Below are positions 1-8,800 of a DNA stretch of 28,119 nucleotides, piece by piece. This DNA comes from Bacteroidales bacterium (lineage in GTDB: Bacteria > Bacteroidota > Bacteroidia > Bacteroidales > VadinHA17): the NCBI GenBank assembly GCA_027451265.1, contig DAIDJT010000005.1:1-28119 (forward strand), read 5' to 3'. The position numbers and the translations under genes were made by a program. Every line of letters begins with the position of its first letter. Position 1 is the first letter of the stretch. Below the pieces are notes generated by a model. That model worked only from the letters and a program-made list of their open reading frames with translations, had not been told where the DNA came from and ran no database searches.

Positions 1-2
1 CA

Positions 3-92
3 GGGAAAGATTTTCAACAATTGTATGCGCGTCTAAGAGAAATTAGGATTAGATATATGTTTGAATTAATAGAATTACTAAAAAAATCATGA
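3..92 (+). CDS. C-terminal tail of an unidentified upstream gene (partial)
   Basis: An open frame enters from the left edge and stops at the TGA at 90-92. It encodes 29 residues that are rich in charged and long aliphatic side chains and look like an amphipathic helix ending in LLKKS. The other two forward frames stop within about 45 bases. The stretch is much more AT-rich than the rest of the window, which could mean a different gene history or simply a gene end. No family can be recognised from so short a tail, and it may not be coding. Confidence 0.35.
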   Translation, partial: GKDFQQLYARLREIRIRYMFELIELLKKS

Positions 93-110
93 GGCTTCAA
101 CATTGTAAGT

Positions 111-140
111 TTTGATCTTATAAATTTAATGTTATTTTTG
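111..140 (+). promoter_or_regulatory. Putative Bacteroidota promoter for the TIM-barrel gene
   Basis: TATTTTTG at 133-140 is an exact match to the Bacteroidota -7 consensus TAnnTTTG. TTTG at 111-114 fits the -33 element, with an 18-base spacer that is slightly short. It lies in an AT-rich stretch about 68 bases before the ATG at 208, so a leader of roughly 60 nt is inferred. Confidence 0.45.
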
Positions 141-207
141 TTTTCCCCTTCATGCCTGACACGGAGGGAAGACAGCTTCATGATCCGTTTAACCTTAACC
201 TGACACT

Positions 208-1059
208 ATGACTACCAGAAGAGATTTTCTTAGGAAATCAGCCTTTGTAATGGCTGCAGTGCCGCTGATTAACAGCGAATTGATTGCATCACCCGGGACA
301 TCGAAGAAGACCGGTCTTGCTTTGTATACCATCCGTGATGCAATGGGCAAGGACCCCTCTGCGGCTATTGCCATGGCGGCTAAGACAGGATATGACTGGG
401 TTGAAGCTGCCAGCCACAGTGACGGCAAGTTTTATGGCATGAAGCCCAGGGATTTCGGCAGGCTGGTCAAAAAGAACGGTATGGTACCCTTAAGCTCTCA
501 CAGCGGGCTTAAGCCGGATAATTACGAGCAGATGATAGATGAGGCGGCAGAGGCGGGAATGAAGTATATAATCCTGCCCTCCCTTCCAGGTGACTGGAGC
601 GGCTCAATTGACGGTTACCAGCGCGCAGCAGATTTCTTTAACAAGGCAGGGGAGAGGAGTCGAAAGGCAGGCATCAGGTTCGGATTCCACAATCACCAGG
701 TGGAGTTCAGAGAAATCAATGGCCGGGTGCCATATGACGTACTCCTTGAACTGAGTGACCCGAAGCTTGTGATTTTTGAACTTGACCTGGCATGGATAAC
801 AGCTGCGGGCAAGAACCCGGTGGACTATTTCAGGAAATATCCCGGCCGTTTCGAGGTCTGGCACTTGAAAGACCTCACACCCGAAAAACAGGATGCCACG
901 CTGGGAGAGGGTATCATCGATTTCAAGCCGATTCTTGCCGAAACGCGCACCTCAGGCATGAAGTACTGGTTCCTCGAACAGGATTTTTGCCGCACACATA
1001 CCCCCGAGGAGAGCATCAGGATAAGCAGGGATTATTACCTTGGACTTCTGAAGAAATAA
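208..1059 (+). CDS. Tat-exported sugar phosphate isomerase/epimerase-like TIM-barrel protein
   Basis: This 283-aa protein belongs to the AP-endonuclease-2 / xylose-isomerase-like TIM-barrel superfamily. Seen in the sequence: a twin-arginine motif at residues 3-9 (TRRDFLR) followed by a hydrophobic stretch; HNH at 161-163; LDLAW with Asp193; HLKD with His219; GEG at 233-235; and EQD with Glu257. These acidic and His residues sit at strand ends where the superfamily binds a divalent metal. Enzymes of this fold isomerise, epimerise or dehydrate/hydrate sugars. Its neighbours (two Gfo/Idh/MocA oxidoreductases and a DUF1080 protein) suggest a 3-keto-sugar substrate, possibly as the hydratase step, but that role is inferred. 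The Tat signal implies folding in the cytoplasm and a periplasmic site of action. A promoter precedes it and a strong hairpin follows. Confidence 0.85.
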   Translation: MTTRRDFLRKSAFVMAAVPLINSELIASPGTSKKTGLALYTIRDAMGKDPSAAIAMAAKTGYDWVEAASHSDGKFYGMKPRDFGRLVKKNGMVPLSSHSGLKPDNYEQMIDEAAEAGMKYIILPSLPGDWSGSIDGYQRAADFFNKAGERSRKAGIRFGFHNHQVEFREINGRVPYDVLLELSDPKLVIFELDLAWITAAGKNPVDYFRKYPGRFEVWHLKDLTPEKQDATLGEGIIDFKPILAETRTSGMKYWFLEQDFCRTHTPEESIRISRDYYLGLLKK

Positions 1060-1093
1060 GCAACCGGAATCCTTTTCCGGAATATCTGAACAA

Positions 1094-1131
1094 AAGCCCC
1101 CCGTGATTGCTTCCGGGGGGCTTCATTTTTT
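1094..1131 (+). terminator. Rho-independent terminator after the TIM-barrel gene
   Basis: A 10-bp stem (1094-1103 with 1114-1123) built on a run of C pairing with a run of G encloses a 10-nt loop. It is followed by a run of seven T at 1125-1131. It lies between two convergent genes. On the minus strand the hairpin is followed by only four T, so it may also weakly terminate the gene ending at 1136. Confidence 0.8.
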
Positions 1132-1135
1132 TATG

Positions 1136-2284
1136 TCACAGATTTACCTGCACTGACCCGTGCCCCGAAGAATATACCACTGCCTCAAGGAACTTCATTC
1201 CCCTGACACCTTCATGTATCCCCGGGTAGTCAGGATGGTCAGAGGTTTTGCGTCCTTCATTCAGGGCAATGATCTGCATTGCGAAATTTCTGTAAATATT
1301 GGCAAAAGCCTCTATGAAACCCTCAGGGTGCCCTGCCGGCAGCCTGGTATTCATGGGTGCCGCCTTTCCCATCCCCGGGAAGGAGGTTCCGGTACGAATA
1401 ATCTGCACCGGAGCATCGGACCACATCAATGTAAGGGAATTGGGCTCCATCTGCCGCCATATCAGTCCACCCTTTTCACCGTAGACCCTTATTGAAAGGT
1501 TGTTTTCCTCGCCTGTGGCAACCTGGCTTGCATGGAGGGAGGCGCTGATGTCATTCCCGAAGGTAAGGGAGACTGTACCATCATCATCAAGGACTCTTCC
1601 GGGAACAGTCGAATTAAGCCGTGCTGTGAGCGACAGGGCTTCTTCCCCGGTAACATATTCTGCCAGGTTAAAAGCATGTGTCCCTATATCTGCCATTGCA
1701 CCCGCAATGCCTGCCATGGCAGGGTCTGATCTCCAGACCGCCTGCCTGTTCCCTGTCAGTTCCAGGGGCGAGGAAAGCCATCCCTGCAGGTACTCCGCGA
1801 TCACCTTCCTGACCTTCCCGAGTTCTCCGCCCAGCACCATTTCCCTCGCTTTTTTAACCATCGGGTAACCCGTGTAGTTATGTGTCAGGCAGAACAGTTT
1901 CCCGGTCCGTTCAATTGTCTCATGCAGGTCAAGCGCTTCAGTCACGCTAATACACAGCGGCTTGTCACATACCACATGAAATCCGGCCTCCAGGGCCATT
2001 TTGGCTGGGCCGTAGTGAAGGTGGTTAGGGGTAACAACACTGATGAAGTGAGGCCTGACATCCGGGGGAAGTACCTTCTCGCGGCTGATCATCTCCTGCC
2101 AGGTGTCATAGACACGCGAGTCCGGAAGGCCTTCCTGTGATCCTGTCAGACGGGAGATACCAGGATTGCTGCTGAAAGCTCCGGAAACAAGTTCACATAA
2201 GCCATCGAGGCGTGCGGCCATGCGATGTACGGGCCCGATGAGAGAACCTTCACCTCCGCCTATCATTCCCATTCTAATTCTCAT
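1136..2284 (-). CDS. Gfo/Idh/MocA family oxidoreductase (cytoplasmic)
   Basis: A 382-aa NAD(P)-dependent dehydrogenase of the Gfo/Idh/MocA family. The N-terminal Rossmann domain carries a glycine-rich turn (MIGGGEG, residues 7-13). The family's EKP motif appears as DKP at 107-109. The C-terminal alpha/beta domain has the DIGTHAF motif at 199-205, where Asp199 and His203 are the likely catalytic pair. There is no signal peptide, so it should act in the cytoplasm, unlike the related protein at 2916-4400. The ATG at 2284 overlaps the end of the upstream membrane-protein gene by 11 bases, so the two are probably co-transcribed. Given the neighbouring DUF1080 and TIM-barrel genes, it may oxidise a glycoside at C3 or reduce the released 3-keto sugar. 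The exact substrate cannot be read from sequence. Confidence 0.88.
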   Translation of the reverse strand: MRIRMGMIGGGEGSLIGPVHRMAARLDGLCELVSGAFSSNPGISRLTGSQEGLPDSRVYDTWQEMISREKVLPPDVRPHFISVVTPNHLHYGPAKMALEAGFHVVCDKPLCISVTEALDLHETIERTGKLFCLTHNYTGYPMVKKAREMVLGGELGKVRKVIAEYLQGWLSSPLELTGNRQAVWRSDPAMAGIAGAMADIGTHAFNLAEYVTGEEALSLTARLNSTVPGRVLDDDGTVSLTFGNDISASLHASQVATGEENNLSIRVYGEKGGLIWRQMEPNSLTLMWSDAPVQIIRTGTSFPGMGKAAPMNTRLPAGHPEGFIEAFANIYRNFAMQIIALNEGRKTSDHPDYPGIHEGVRGMKFLEAVVYSSGHGSVQVNL

Positions 2285-2768
2285 TTTCCGGATCCTCCGC
2301 GTCAGTATTTATCCCCGTGGTAAGAATGCCGTTTGAGGAGCAGAACTGCTCCACAGCTTCCATCAGCCGGAATGAGTTCTCCCTGTAATAGGTTCCCAGC
2401 CGCAGTGCTATAACTTTCTCAGTCTTCAGTCTGAATGTTATTTTGAGCTGGCTGAACCCGATCTCCCTGAGATCCGATGACCTGATTATCATTGAAGGGG
2501 CATATGCCCTGTCTTTTAAAACGATTGTGTCACCTGAGACAGTCACGTACCTTTCAGTCAGACCAAGGCCTGTTGCCAGCAGCCAGATGCCGAAAAGACC
2601 GATGAACGCTATGGCAGCCACGCTGTTAAGGTTCAAATGACCCGAGCCAGCCATAACAATCAAGGTTATTATGGCTGCAGCAATGCATACCACACCAAAG
2701 ACGGCTTTCAGAACCATGGTTATCCGGTCATGCTCACCGGGGTCGAGGCTGAATCTCAGGGTTTCCAT
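2274..2768 (-). CDS. Small membrane protein, PH-like domain
   Basis: The ATG at 2768 gives a 164-aa protein; an upstream TTG at 2780 would add four residues and is less likely. Two hydrophobic helices lie at about residues 18-40 and 48-70. They are followed by a mostly beta region of about 90 residues, resembling the bacterial PH-like domains that follow a membrane hairpin. No enzyme motif is visible. It overlaps the start of the downstream Gfo/Idh/MocA gene by 11 bases, which points to translational coupling. The function is unknown. The PH-like assignment rests on topology only. Confidence 0.7.
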   Translation of the reverse strand: METLRFSLDPGEHDRITMVLKAVFGVVCIAAAIITLIVMAGSGHLNLNSVAAIAFIGLFGIWLLATGLGLTERYVTVSGDTIVLKDRAYAPSMIIRSSDLREIGFSQLKITFRLKTEKVIALRLGTYYRENSFRLMEAVEQFCSSNGILTTGINTDAEDPENEN

Positions 2769-2915
2769 TTTTTTGTGCAAAATAGTGTTTTTTGATTACA
2801 AATGTCACAGGAGGCATGCCTCAATAATAAAGGGAAGAAAAAGCTTCATCCGGAAGATTATTGAGGAGAAATTTCTATTTTTATCGATCCATTGAAGAAC
2901 TTAACCTGAAATGAT

Positions 2916-4400
2916 ATGAAAGAGGAGAAAAGAAAAATCACCAGACGGTCATTTGTAGGCACAACAGGCGCCGCAATAGCCGGACTAACAATCCTTCCGA
3001 GCAATGTTGTCAGCGGCCTCGGTCACCGTGCCCCCAGCGATAAGCTTAACATCGCCGGGATAGGCATCGGGGGAGTTGGCGCCACCAACATCCGGAATGT
3101 TGCGTCTTCAGAAAACATTGTTGCACTCTGTGATGTTGACTGGGGATATTCAAAGAGGATTTTTGATGCCTATCCGGCTGCAAAGAAATTCTGGGATTTC
3201 AGAAAGATGTATGATGAGATGGGCAAGTCAATTGATGCCGTCATCATTGCAACGGCAGACCATACCCATGCCCTGACGGCTGCCCAGGCAATAACAATGG
3301 GTAAGCATGTATACGTGCAGAAGCCACTGACACACAGCGTTTATGAATCGAGGCTTCTCACAAAGCTGGCCGCGAAACACAAAGTTGCCACTTCGATGGG
3401 CAATCAGGGTTCATCAGGTGAGGGTGTAAACCTGATTATGGAATGGATACAGAACGGCGAGATTGGTGAAGTCAGGAAGGTGGAGACCTTCACCAACAGG
3501 CCCATATGGCCGCAGGGTCTCAACCGTCCGGAGAAAGGCGAATGGGTTCCTGAAACACTGAACTGGGATCTTTTCATCGGGCCGGCACCGATGCGTCCGT
3601 ACCACAGCATCTATACCCCGTGGAACTGGAGGGGATGGTGGGACTTCGGCACAGGAGCCCTGGGTGATATGGCATGCCACATCCTTCATCCGGTTTTCAA
3701 GGGGCTGAAGCTTAAGTACCCGACAAAAGCAGAGGGCAATTCAACACTTCTTCTGACAGACTGTGCCCCTAATGCACAGTCGGTCAAGCTGGTATTCCCC
3801 GAAAGACCCGCTCCAAAAGGTTCAAAGATCAAGTATCCCGAAGTTGAAGTCACATGGACTGACGGCGGTATCCTCCCGATGAAACCGAAAGGCTGGCCTG
3901 ACGGCAAAGCATATGACGGCGACGGCGGATGCATCTTCCACGGTTCAAAGGATATACTTATATGCGGATGCTACGGCCGCGACCCATGGCTGCTGTCAGG
4001 ACGGGTCCCCAACTCTCCGAAGACAGAGCGCCGCGTGACAACAAGCCACGAAATGGACTGGGTACGCGCTTCCAAGGAATCACCCGAGTCAAGAGTCATG
4101 ACCAAGTCTGACTTCTCAGAAGCCGGACCGTTCAATGAAATGGTGGTTATGGGCGTGCTTGCAGTAAGGCTTCAGGGGCTCAACAAAACACTCGAGTGGA
4201 ACGGTGAGAAGATGGAATTCACCAATATCAGGGATGAAGAAACCATTCAGATATGTACTGAAAATCACTTCAACATCACTGACGGTCACCCGACATTCGA
4301 CAGCAAGTACACTGATCCGATAAATGCGAAGCAGTTTGCAGCCGAAATGATCAGGCACAACTATCGTTCAGGCTGGTCACTTCCGGAAATGCCTGCATAA
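2916..4400 (+). CDS. Tat-exported Gfo/Idh/MocA oxidoreductase
   Basis: A 494-aa secretory Gfo/Idh/MocA dehydrogenase. The twin-arginine signal (TRRSFVG, residues 9-15) is followed by a hydrophobic core up to about residue 35. The Rossmann turn has glycines at 48, 50, 52, 53 and 55, and Asp73 and Asp75 end the second strand, favouring NAD(H). The usual EKP motif reads QKP at 135-137. GDMACH at 250-255 supplies the likely catalytic Asp251 and His255. Tat export lets a dehydrogenase be exported with its nucleotide already bound, as known for Zymomonas glucose-fructose oxidoreductase. The gene lies 36 bases before the DUF1080 lipoprotein gene and is very likely in the same operon. A glycoside 3-dehydrogenase role is inferred from that pairing. 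Confidence 0.9.
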   Translation: MKEEKRKITRRSFVGTTGAAIAGLTILPSNVVSGLGHRAPSDKLNIAGIGIGGVGATNIRNVASSENIVALCDVDWGYSKRIFDAYPAAKKFWDFRKMYDEMGKSIDAVIIATADHTHALTAAQAITMGKHVYVQKPLTHSVYESRLLTKLAAKHKVATSMGNQGSSGEGVNLIMEWIQNGEIGEVRKVETFTNRPIWPQGLNRPEKGEWVPETLNWDLFIGPAPMRPYHSIYTPWNWRGWWDFGTGALGDMACHILHPVFKGLKLKYPTKAEGNSTLLLTDCAPNAQSVKLVFPERPAPKGSKIKYPEVEVTWTDGGILPMKPKGWPDGKAYDGDGGCIFHGSKDILICGCYGRDPWLLSGRVPNSPKTERRVTTSHEMDWVRASKESPESRVMTKSDFSEAGPFNEMVVMGVLAVRLQGLNKTLEWNGEKMEFTNIRDEETIQICTENHFNITDGHPTFDSKYTDPINAKQFAAEMIRHNYRSGWSLPEMPA

Positions 4401-4436
4401 TGTCAAACAACCAGAAATAAATCAAATCATCAAACT

Positions 4437-5183
4437 ATGAAACTGTTAAAAACAATGTTTGTCCTTCTCCTTGCTGCCACTTTTGTCTCCTGCGGATCAG
4501 GAAAGGAGAAGAAGAATGCCGAAAAGAAATCGACTGAAGCCGAAGTATGGACGTTCCTCTTTGACGGATCGGGCACACAGGGCTGGCGCAACTACAACAA
4601 GCCAACCTTTCCCGCACAGGGATGGGAGATTGTTGACGGTACACTGCATTGCATCGGATCCGGAAGGGGTGAAGCCGGTGGTGGCGGTGGCGACATAATC
4701 TATGACAAGAAGTTCTCGAATTTCCACCTGAAGCTTGAATGGAAAATTTCCGAGGGCGGCAACAGCGGTATCTTCTACCTCGCACAGGAAGGTCCGGAGT
4801 GGGATTATATATACAAGACCGCTCCCGAGATGCAGGTACTGGACAACGAAAAACACCCCGATGCACAGGCAGGCAAAGACGGAAACCGCCAGGCAGGTTC
4901 ACTCTATGACCTGATACCTGCAAAACCGCAGAATGCCAAGCCGGCAGGCGAATGGAACACTGCTGAAATAAAAGTGTACAAGGGATCAGTCTGGCACATA
5001 CAGAACGGCGTGACAGTCCTTGAGTACCATCTCTGGACACCCGAGTGGAACACACTTGTTGCAGGCAGCAAATTCCCTGCCCTGAACCCGAACTGGGCAA
5101 ACGTTGCAACCGAGGGCTACATAGGCCTTCAGGATCACGGCGATGATGTCTGGTATCGTAATATCCAGATCAGGGAATTGTAA
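4437..5183 (+). CDS. DUF1080 lipoprotein (3-keto-glycoside hydrolase/lyase family)
   Basis: A 248-aa lipoprotein. A short hydrophobic signal ends in FVSC with Cys19 as the probable lipidation site; Phe at -3 is somewhat atypical. A charged linker leads to one DUF1080 (3-keto-disaccharide hydrolase-like) beta-sandwich domain from about residue 37 to the end. Family hallmarks seen are LFDGSG at the domain start, the GNSGIFY strand, EMQVLDNEKHPDA and a C-terminal IGLQDHGD followed by the closing strand. Characterised members cleave glycosides already oxidised to the 3-keto form, by hydrolysis or elimination. The Tat-exported oxidoreductase encoded just upstream would supply such a substrate. The protein should be anchored in the cell envelope. 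A strong terminator follows the stop codon. Confidence 0.88.
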   Translation: MKLLKTMFVLLLAATFVSCGSGKEKKNAEKKSTEAEVWTFLFDGSGTQGWRNYNKPTFPAQGWEIVDGTLHCIGSGRGEAGGGGGDIIYDKKFSNFHLKLEWKISEGGNSGIFYLAQEGPEWDYIYKTAPEMQVLDNEKHPDAQAGKDGNRQAGSLYDLIPAKPQNAKPAGEWNTAEIKVYKGSVWHIQNGVTVLEYHLWTPEWNTLVAGSKFPALNPNWANVATEGYIGLQDHGDDVWYRNIQIREL

Positions 5184-5219
5184 TTGTAATCCGGGGCAGA
5201 TATTCTGCATAAATAGCAT

Positions 5220-5252
5220 AGCGGCAGGTCTCAGACCTGCCGCTGCCTTTTT
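5220..5252 (+). terminator. Rho-independent terminator after the DUF1080 gene
   Basis: A perfect 10-bp GC-rich stem (5221-5230 with 5234-5243) closes a 3-nt loop. It is followed by TGCC and then five T at 5248-5252. An outer A-T pair at 5220/5244 extends the stem. The T run overlaps the last codon of the convergent HD-domain gene. On the minus strand there is no good T run. Confidence 0.85.
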
Positions 5253-5835
5253 ATTGGGCAGGATTCCCTTTCAATCCGATTTCCTCTGCCACCTCCCGCA
5301 TACCCATTATTGTATCCGAGATCAGGTCATTGAGTTCAGCACCCAGCATGGCCGCACGCTTTTCAATGACGCTTCGGTCAACGCCTGCAGCAAATCGTTT
5401 GTCTGTCCATTTCTTGCGTACTGACCTGGCCTCCATGTCAAGAACGCTCCGTGAAGGCCTGACCAGCGCGCTGGTAGTCACCAGCCCGGTCAGTTCATCA
5501 ATGGCAAAGAGTGTTTTTTCAAGGAGCGACTGAGGCTCTGTATCAGAACAAATGCCGTACCCGTGGCTGATGACTGCCCTTACATACTCCCCGGGCCATC
5601 CCTCTTCCTTTAATATTTTCTCAGTCATGGTGCAGTGCTGATCAGGATACATCTCGTAATCAAGATCATGAATCAGCCCGATAATTCCCCACTTCTCCTC
5701 ATCCTCACCGTGTTTGCGGGCTATGTACCTCATCACCGCCTCCACGGAAAGGGCGTGTTTGAAGAGACTTTCTGACGTGTTGTACCTCCTGAACAGCTCA
5801 AGAGCTTCTTCCCTGGTGGGTATTGTGCCTGTCAT
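5251..5835 (-). CDS. HD-domain hydrolase (HDIG-type)
   Basis: A 194-aa soluble protein with a metal-dependent HD phosphohydrolase fold. His27 (FKHAL), His56-Asp57 (LIHDLDYE), His91 (ISHGYG) and Asp113 (AIDELTG) fit the metal ligands of the family. The part after residue 120 is helical and carries no recognised domain. Members of this small-protein group are widespread, and their substrate is generally undefined. The ATG lies 49 bases downstream of the stop of the C25 peptidase gene on the same strand, so the two may be co-transcribed. No functional link between a cytoplasmic HD hydrolase and an exported peptidase is evident. Confidence 0.85.
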   Translation of the reverse strand: MTGTIPTREEALELFRRYNTSESLFKHALSVEAVMRYIARKHGEDEEKWGIIGLIHDLDYEMYPDQHCTMTEKILKEEGWPGEYVRAVISHGYGICSDTEPQSLLEKTLFAIDELTGLVTTSALVRPSRSVLDMEARSVRKKWTDKRFAAGVDRSVIEKRAAMLGAELNDLISDTIMGMREVAEEIGLKGNPAQ

Positions 5836-5884
5836 ATGCCTGAAAGGGATAAATCCGACTGAATTATTGCAATTACTCTTATGG

Positions 5885-8800
5885 TCACTGTCTGACTGCC
5901 TTCATTGAAAAGCTCCTGCCCCTGCAGGTGACCCGTAGGGTATAGACACCCGCGCCCAGGTAACGGCCGTTGAACGGAATCCTGTTCCTGCCCGGTGAGA
6001 GTTCAGCTTCTGACCGCATGACAATTCTGCCTGACGTGTCAATAAGTTCAAAAGCGGCAGTTTCACTGCCATCAAAATCAATGTCAAGAAAGAAGCTATC
6101 CCTGAACGGATTGGGATGAAGTACCGCCTGCTCCACAGTGATTTCCGGTCCTGTGCCGGTAATGACAAACGATACAGATGCAGTATCATTGTCTGCATAA
6201 TTGTCTTCAGGAAGGCGGCTTAAAACATCGATACGGTAGGGAACATCCTTCAGCAGGCTGCATTTATGCGTGAATGCAACATCAATGGTATCACCGGGAT
6301 CAATCTTCCTGTAAAAGGTCTCAGTAACCATTTCCCCTTCGTTGACCCGGTAAGCCAGGGGAAAGCTGGTAAGGGCCGAACGACCCAGGTTGATAACTCT
6401 TCCTCTTACCGTAACGTCTGAAAGAAGGGTCCCGGCAGTAGGAGCAAAGACGGAATCGAGGTGCAGGTCAGCCTCGAGAAAAGATATGTCAGGGAATGTC
6501 ACCTGGTCAAGCCAGGCTCCGTCAAGACCTCCGGAGAGGGATACGTCCTTTGAGTATATCCACTCGAGCAGATGAACTCCGGGCTTCAGCACTTTTTTCC
6601 TCTGGGCCCATGGTGTGTCACCCGAGATCTGCATGTCAGTAACGCTGTCTACCCTGAAGGTGAGCTTGTCATAGGTGGGCTCCGAAGAGACCCTTATATA
6701 GAAAGAAATAGTGTCTGCGATGGGATTGTTTACGTAGATTGCAAGTACTGATTCCGATTTGTCAGGTATCAGGGCTGATCTTGCTGAATTGACGTTCTCA
6801 AATGAGGCAGATGAGGTGATGATCCATGGATAGGTGCCGTTCAGTATCCAGGGAAACACATCGAACCTGTTGAACTCCCAGGTTTCCCGTGTCTTTCCGG
6901 TGCTGACTGACCACCTCCCATGAGCTTCATACAATCCGCATGTGAAGATTACGTCATAGGGGATCACTCTTCCGGAGCCGGCCAACGGTGAAATCCCGGC
7001 CTCAAACCAGATATCCTTCTCCTGGCCCGGCCTGACGGTGTCGGTGTCCAGTTCCGGAATAGGCACGGAAAGCCACTGACCAACGGGGGTGACCTTCACC
7101 GTCCCGGTGGCAGCCGCGGATCCTTCGTTCTTAATCCTGACTTTCAGATGCAGTTTTTCTCCGGGATCAGGAAGGAAATTGGAATTTCCCAGCGAGGAAT
7201 CGTCATGAATGGCAGAAATAATCTTAAGCCTGGGAGCATGAAGGGTCATGTCAATCCCGAACTTGTATTCGTCTCCGCTGTCCTTCAGGCTGAGAAGAAG
7301 GGCGGCAAGTTCGCCGTCCTCGACCCCGTCTGAGACCCTGAAGATAAATTTGCCCGTGATTGTGCGGGTTTCGCCAGGAAGAAGGACTCCGATGGTTGCC
7401 GTATCGGCTTCAACGGTGATCATGCCTGATGATACGGTCAGATGCGATGTCAGCTTTGAGGTACGCGTCTTTCCGATATTTTTCACGATGACTTTAAGGT
7501 TCACCTGTTCCCCGTAATCGGGTATGCCGTTGCCGTTGCCGCCAGCGTCATCAAATGTAATATTGCCGATGGTGATGAAAGGCTTTGTGACATCGCCAAA
7601 ATGTATGGTTTTCCTATACGGCAGCATATTCTGCCCGGTGACCACCAGGAGGCATGAATCTTTTACACCAGCCGGTATTGCCAGTGAAATATTCCCGGAA
7701 GGGCTTACAAACTTCGCATCCCACAGAGTATCGAAATCAGAGAGGGCTGCATAGGCAAACGGTTCTGCAAAGAAAGCCAGTGACTCAAGCTGCAACGGAA
7801 CCTTTTCGGGAACCGCAATCTTAAAGGTGTCAGGTCTCCCTATCAGCGGGGAAAGTGACGGATCACCAAGCAAAATGTATGTTTCCCAGTAATACTTTTT
7901 ACGGGGACTGGTGCTGGCAGAGACCGACATGTTACCTGAAAAATTGATCTGGCCCATTGTGTAATACCATTCTCCGGGAGGTTCACCGTGGGTATGGAAC
8001 AGCCTGTCAAAGGCGCCGGGCCCGGTGTTCTCAAATGTCACATTTTGTCCGGGAGTTCCCGGTCCCACTGACCAGAAGAAATCGTCGCTCCAGTATGAGT
8101 CATTGGTGCATCCGATAAAACCTATGGCACCTTTGCCGGGTGTGGCAACCATGGCAGTACCGAAGCATGCCGCCACGTTTATCTGTGCCGTGCGGCAGGC
8201 ATTTGCTATTATGAGCGGGTATTCGTTCTCGTTTGTGAACTCGTTCATCATCGAAGTCCTGAAAGCCGGATCACTGAACCCGGCAGCCTCACCGTGGCCT
8301 GTATAATTCAGTATGCTCAGACCCTTGTTGAATACTGTTTTCAGTGAGTCATCCTTCTGCGGGGCTTCGGGATAGAGCCATCTGATGGCCTTCAGTGATG
8401 TATCCGGTTTCAGGTATGTGTTGTAAATGTACGAGACCTGGCCATTCATATACAGCTCGAATCCGGGTGCATTGCCTGCGGTGGCCAGGGCCCCGGCCCA
8501 TGCATCGTTCCCCGGTCCATAACTGTGTGTCTCGTAATCAATTATCTTTTTTACCATCCCTTTCAACTGGGTGGTATCAGAAGCCGGAAGCCGTCCTATA
8601 AACAACTCGGGGATATAATCACCATGACCATCAAACTCGCCATAATAAAGGTCTGATACGTTGGTTGTGCCGCGTGAAGTGGGAATTATTGCCTGGTCGC
8701 CAGCAATCAGGAGGTAATGAACCGGAATTCCCTTATCACGGAGCCCGAAGTAGACGTCAGATATTCTTTTCTTCAGGTCCTTGTAAACCGTGTCGGCCGG

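Noticed and set aside
4435..5109. Long minus-strand open frame opposite the DUF1080 gene
   Set aside because: It is the shadow of a well-recognised family; its protein is rich in Arg, Cys and Ser with no domain or start context.
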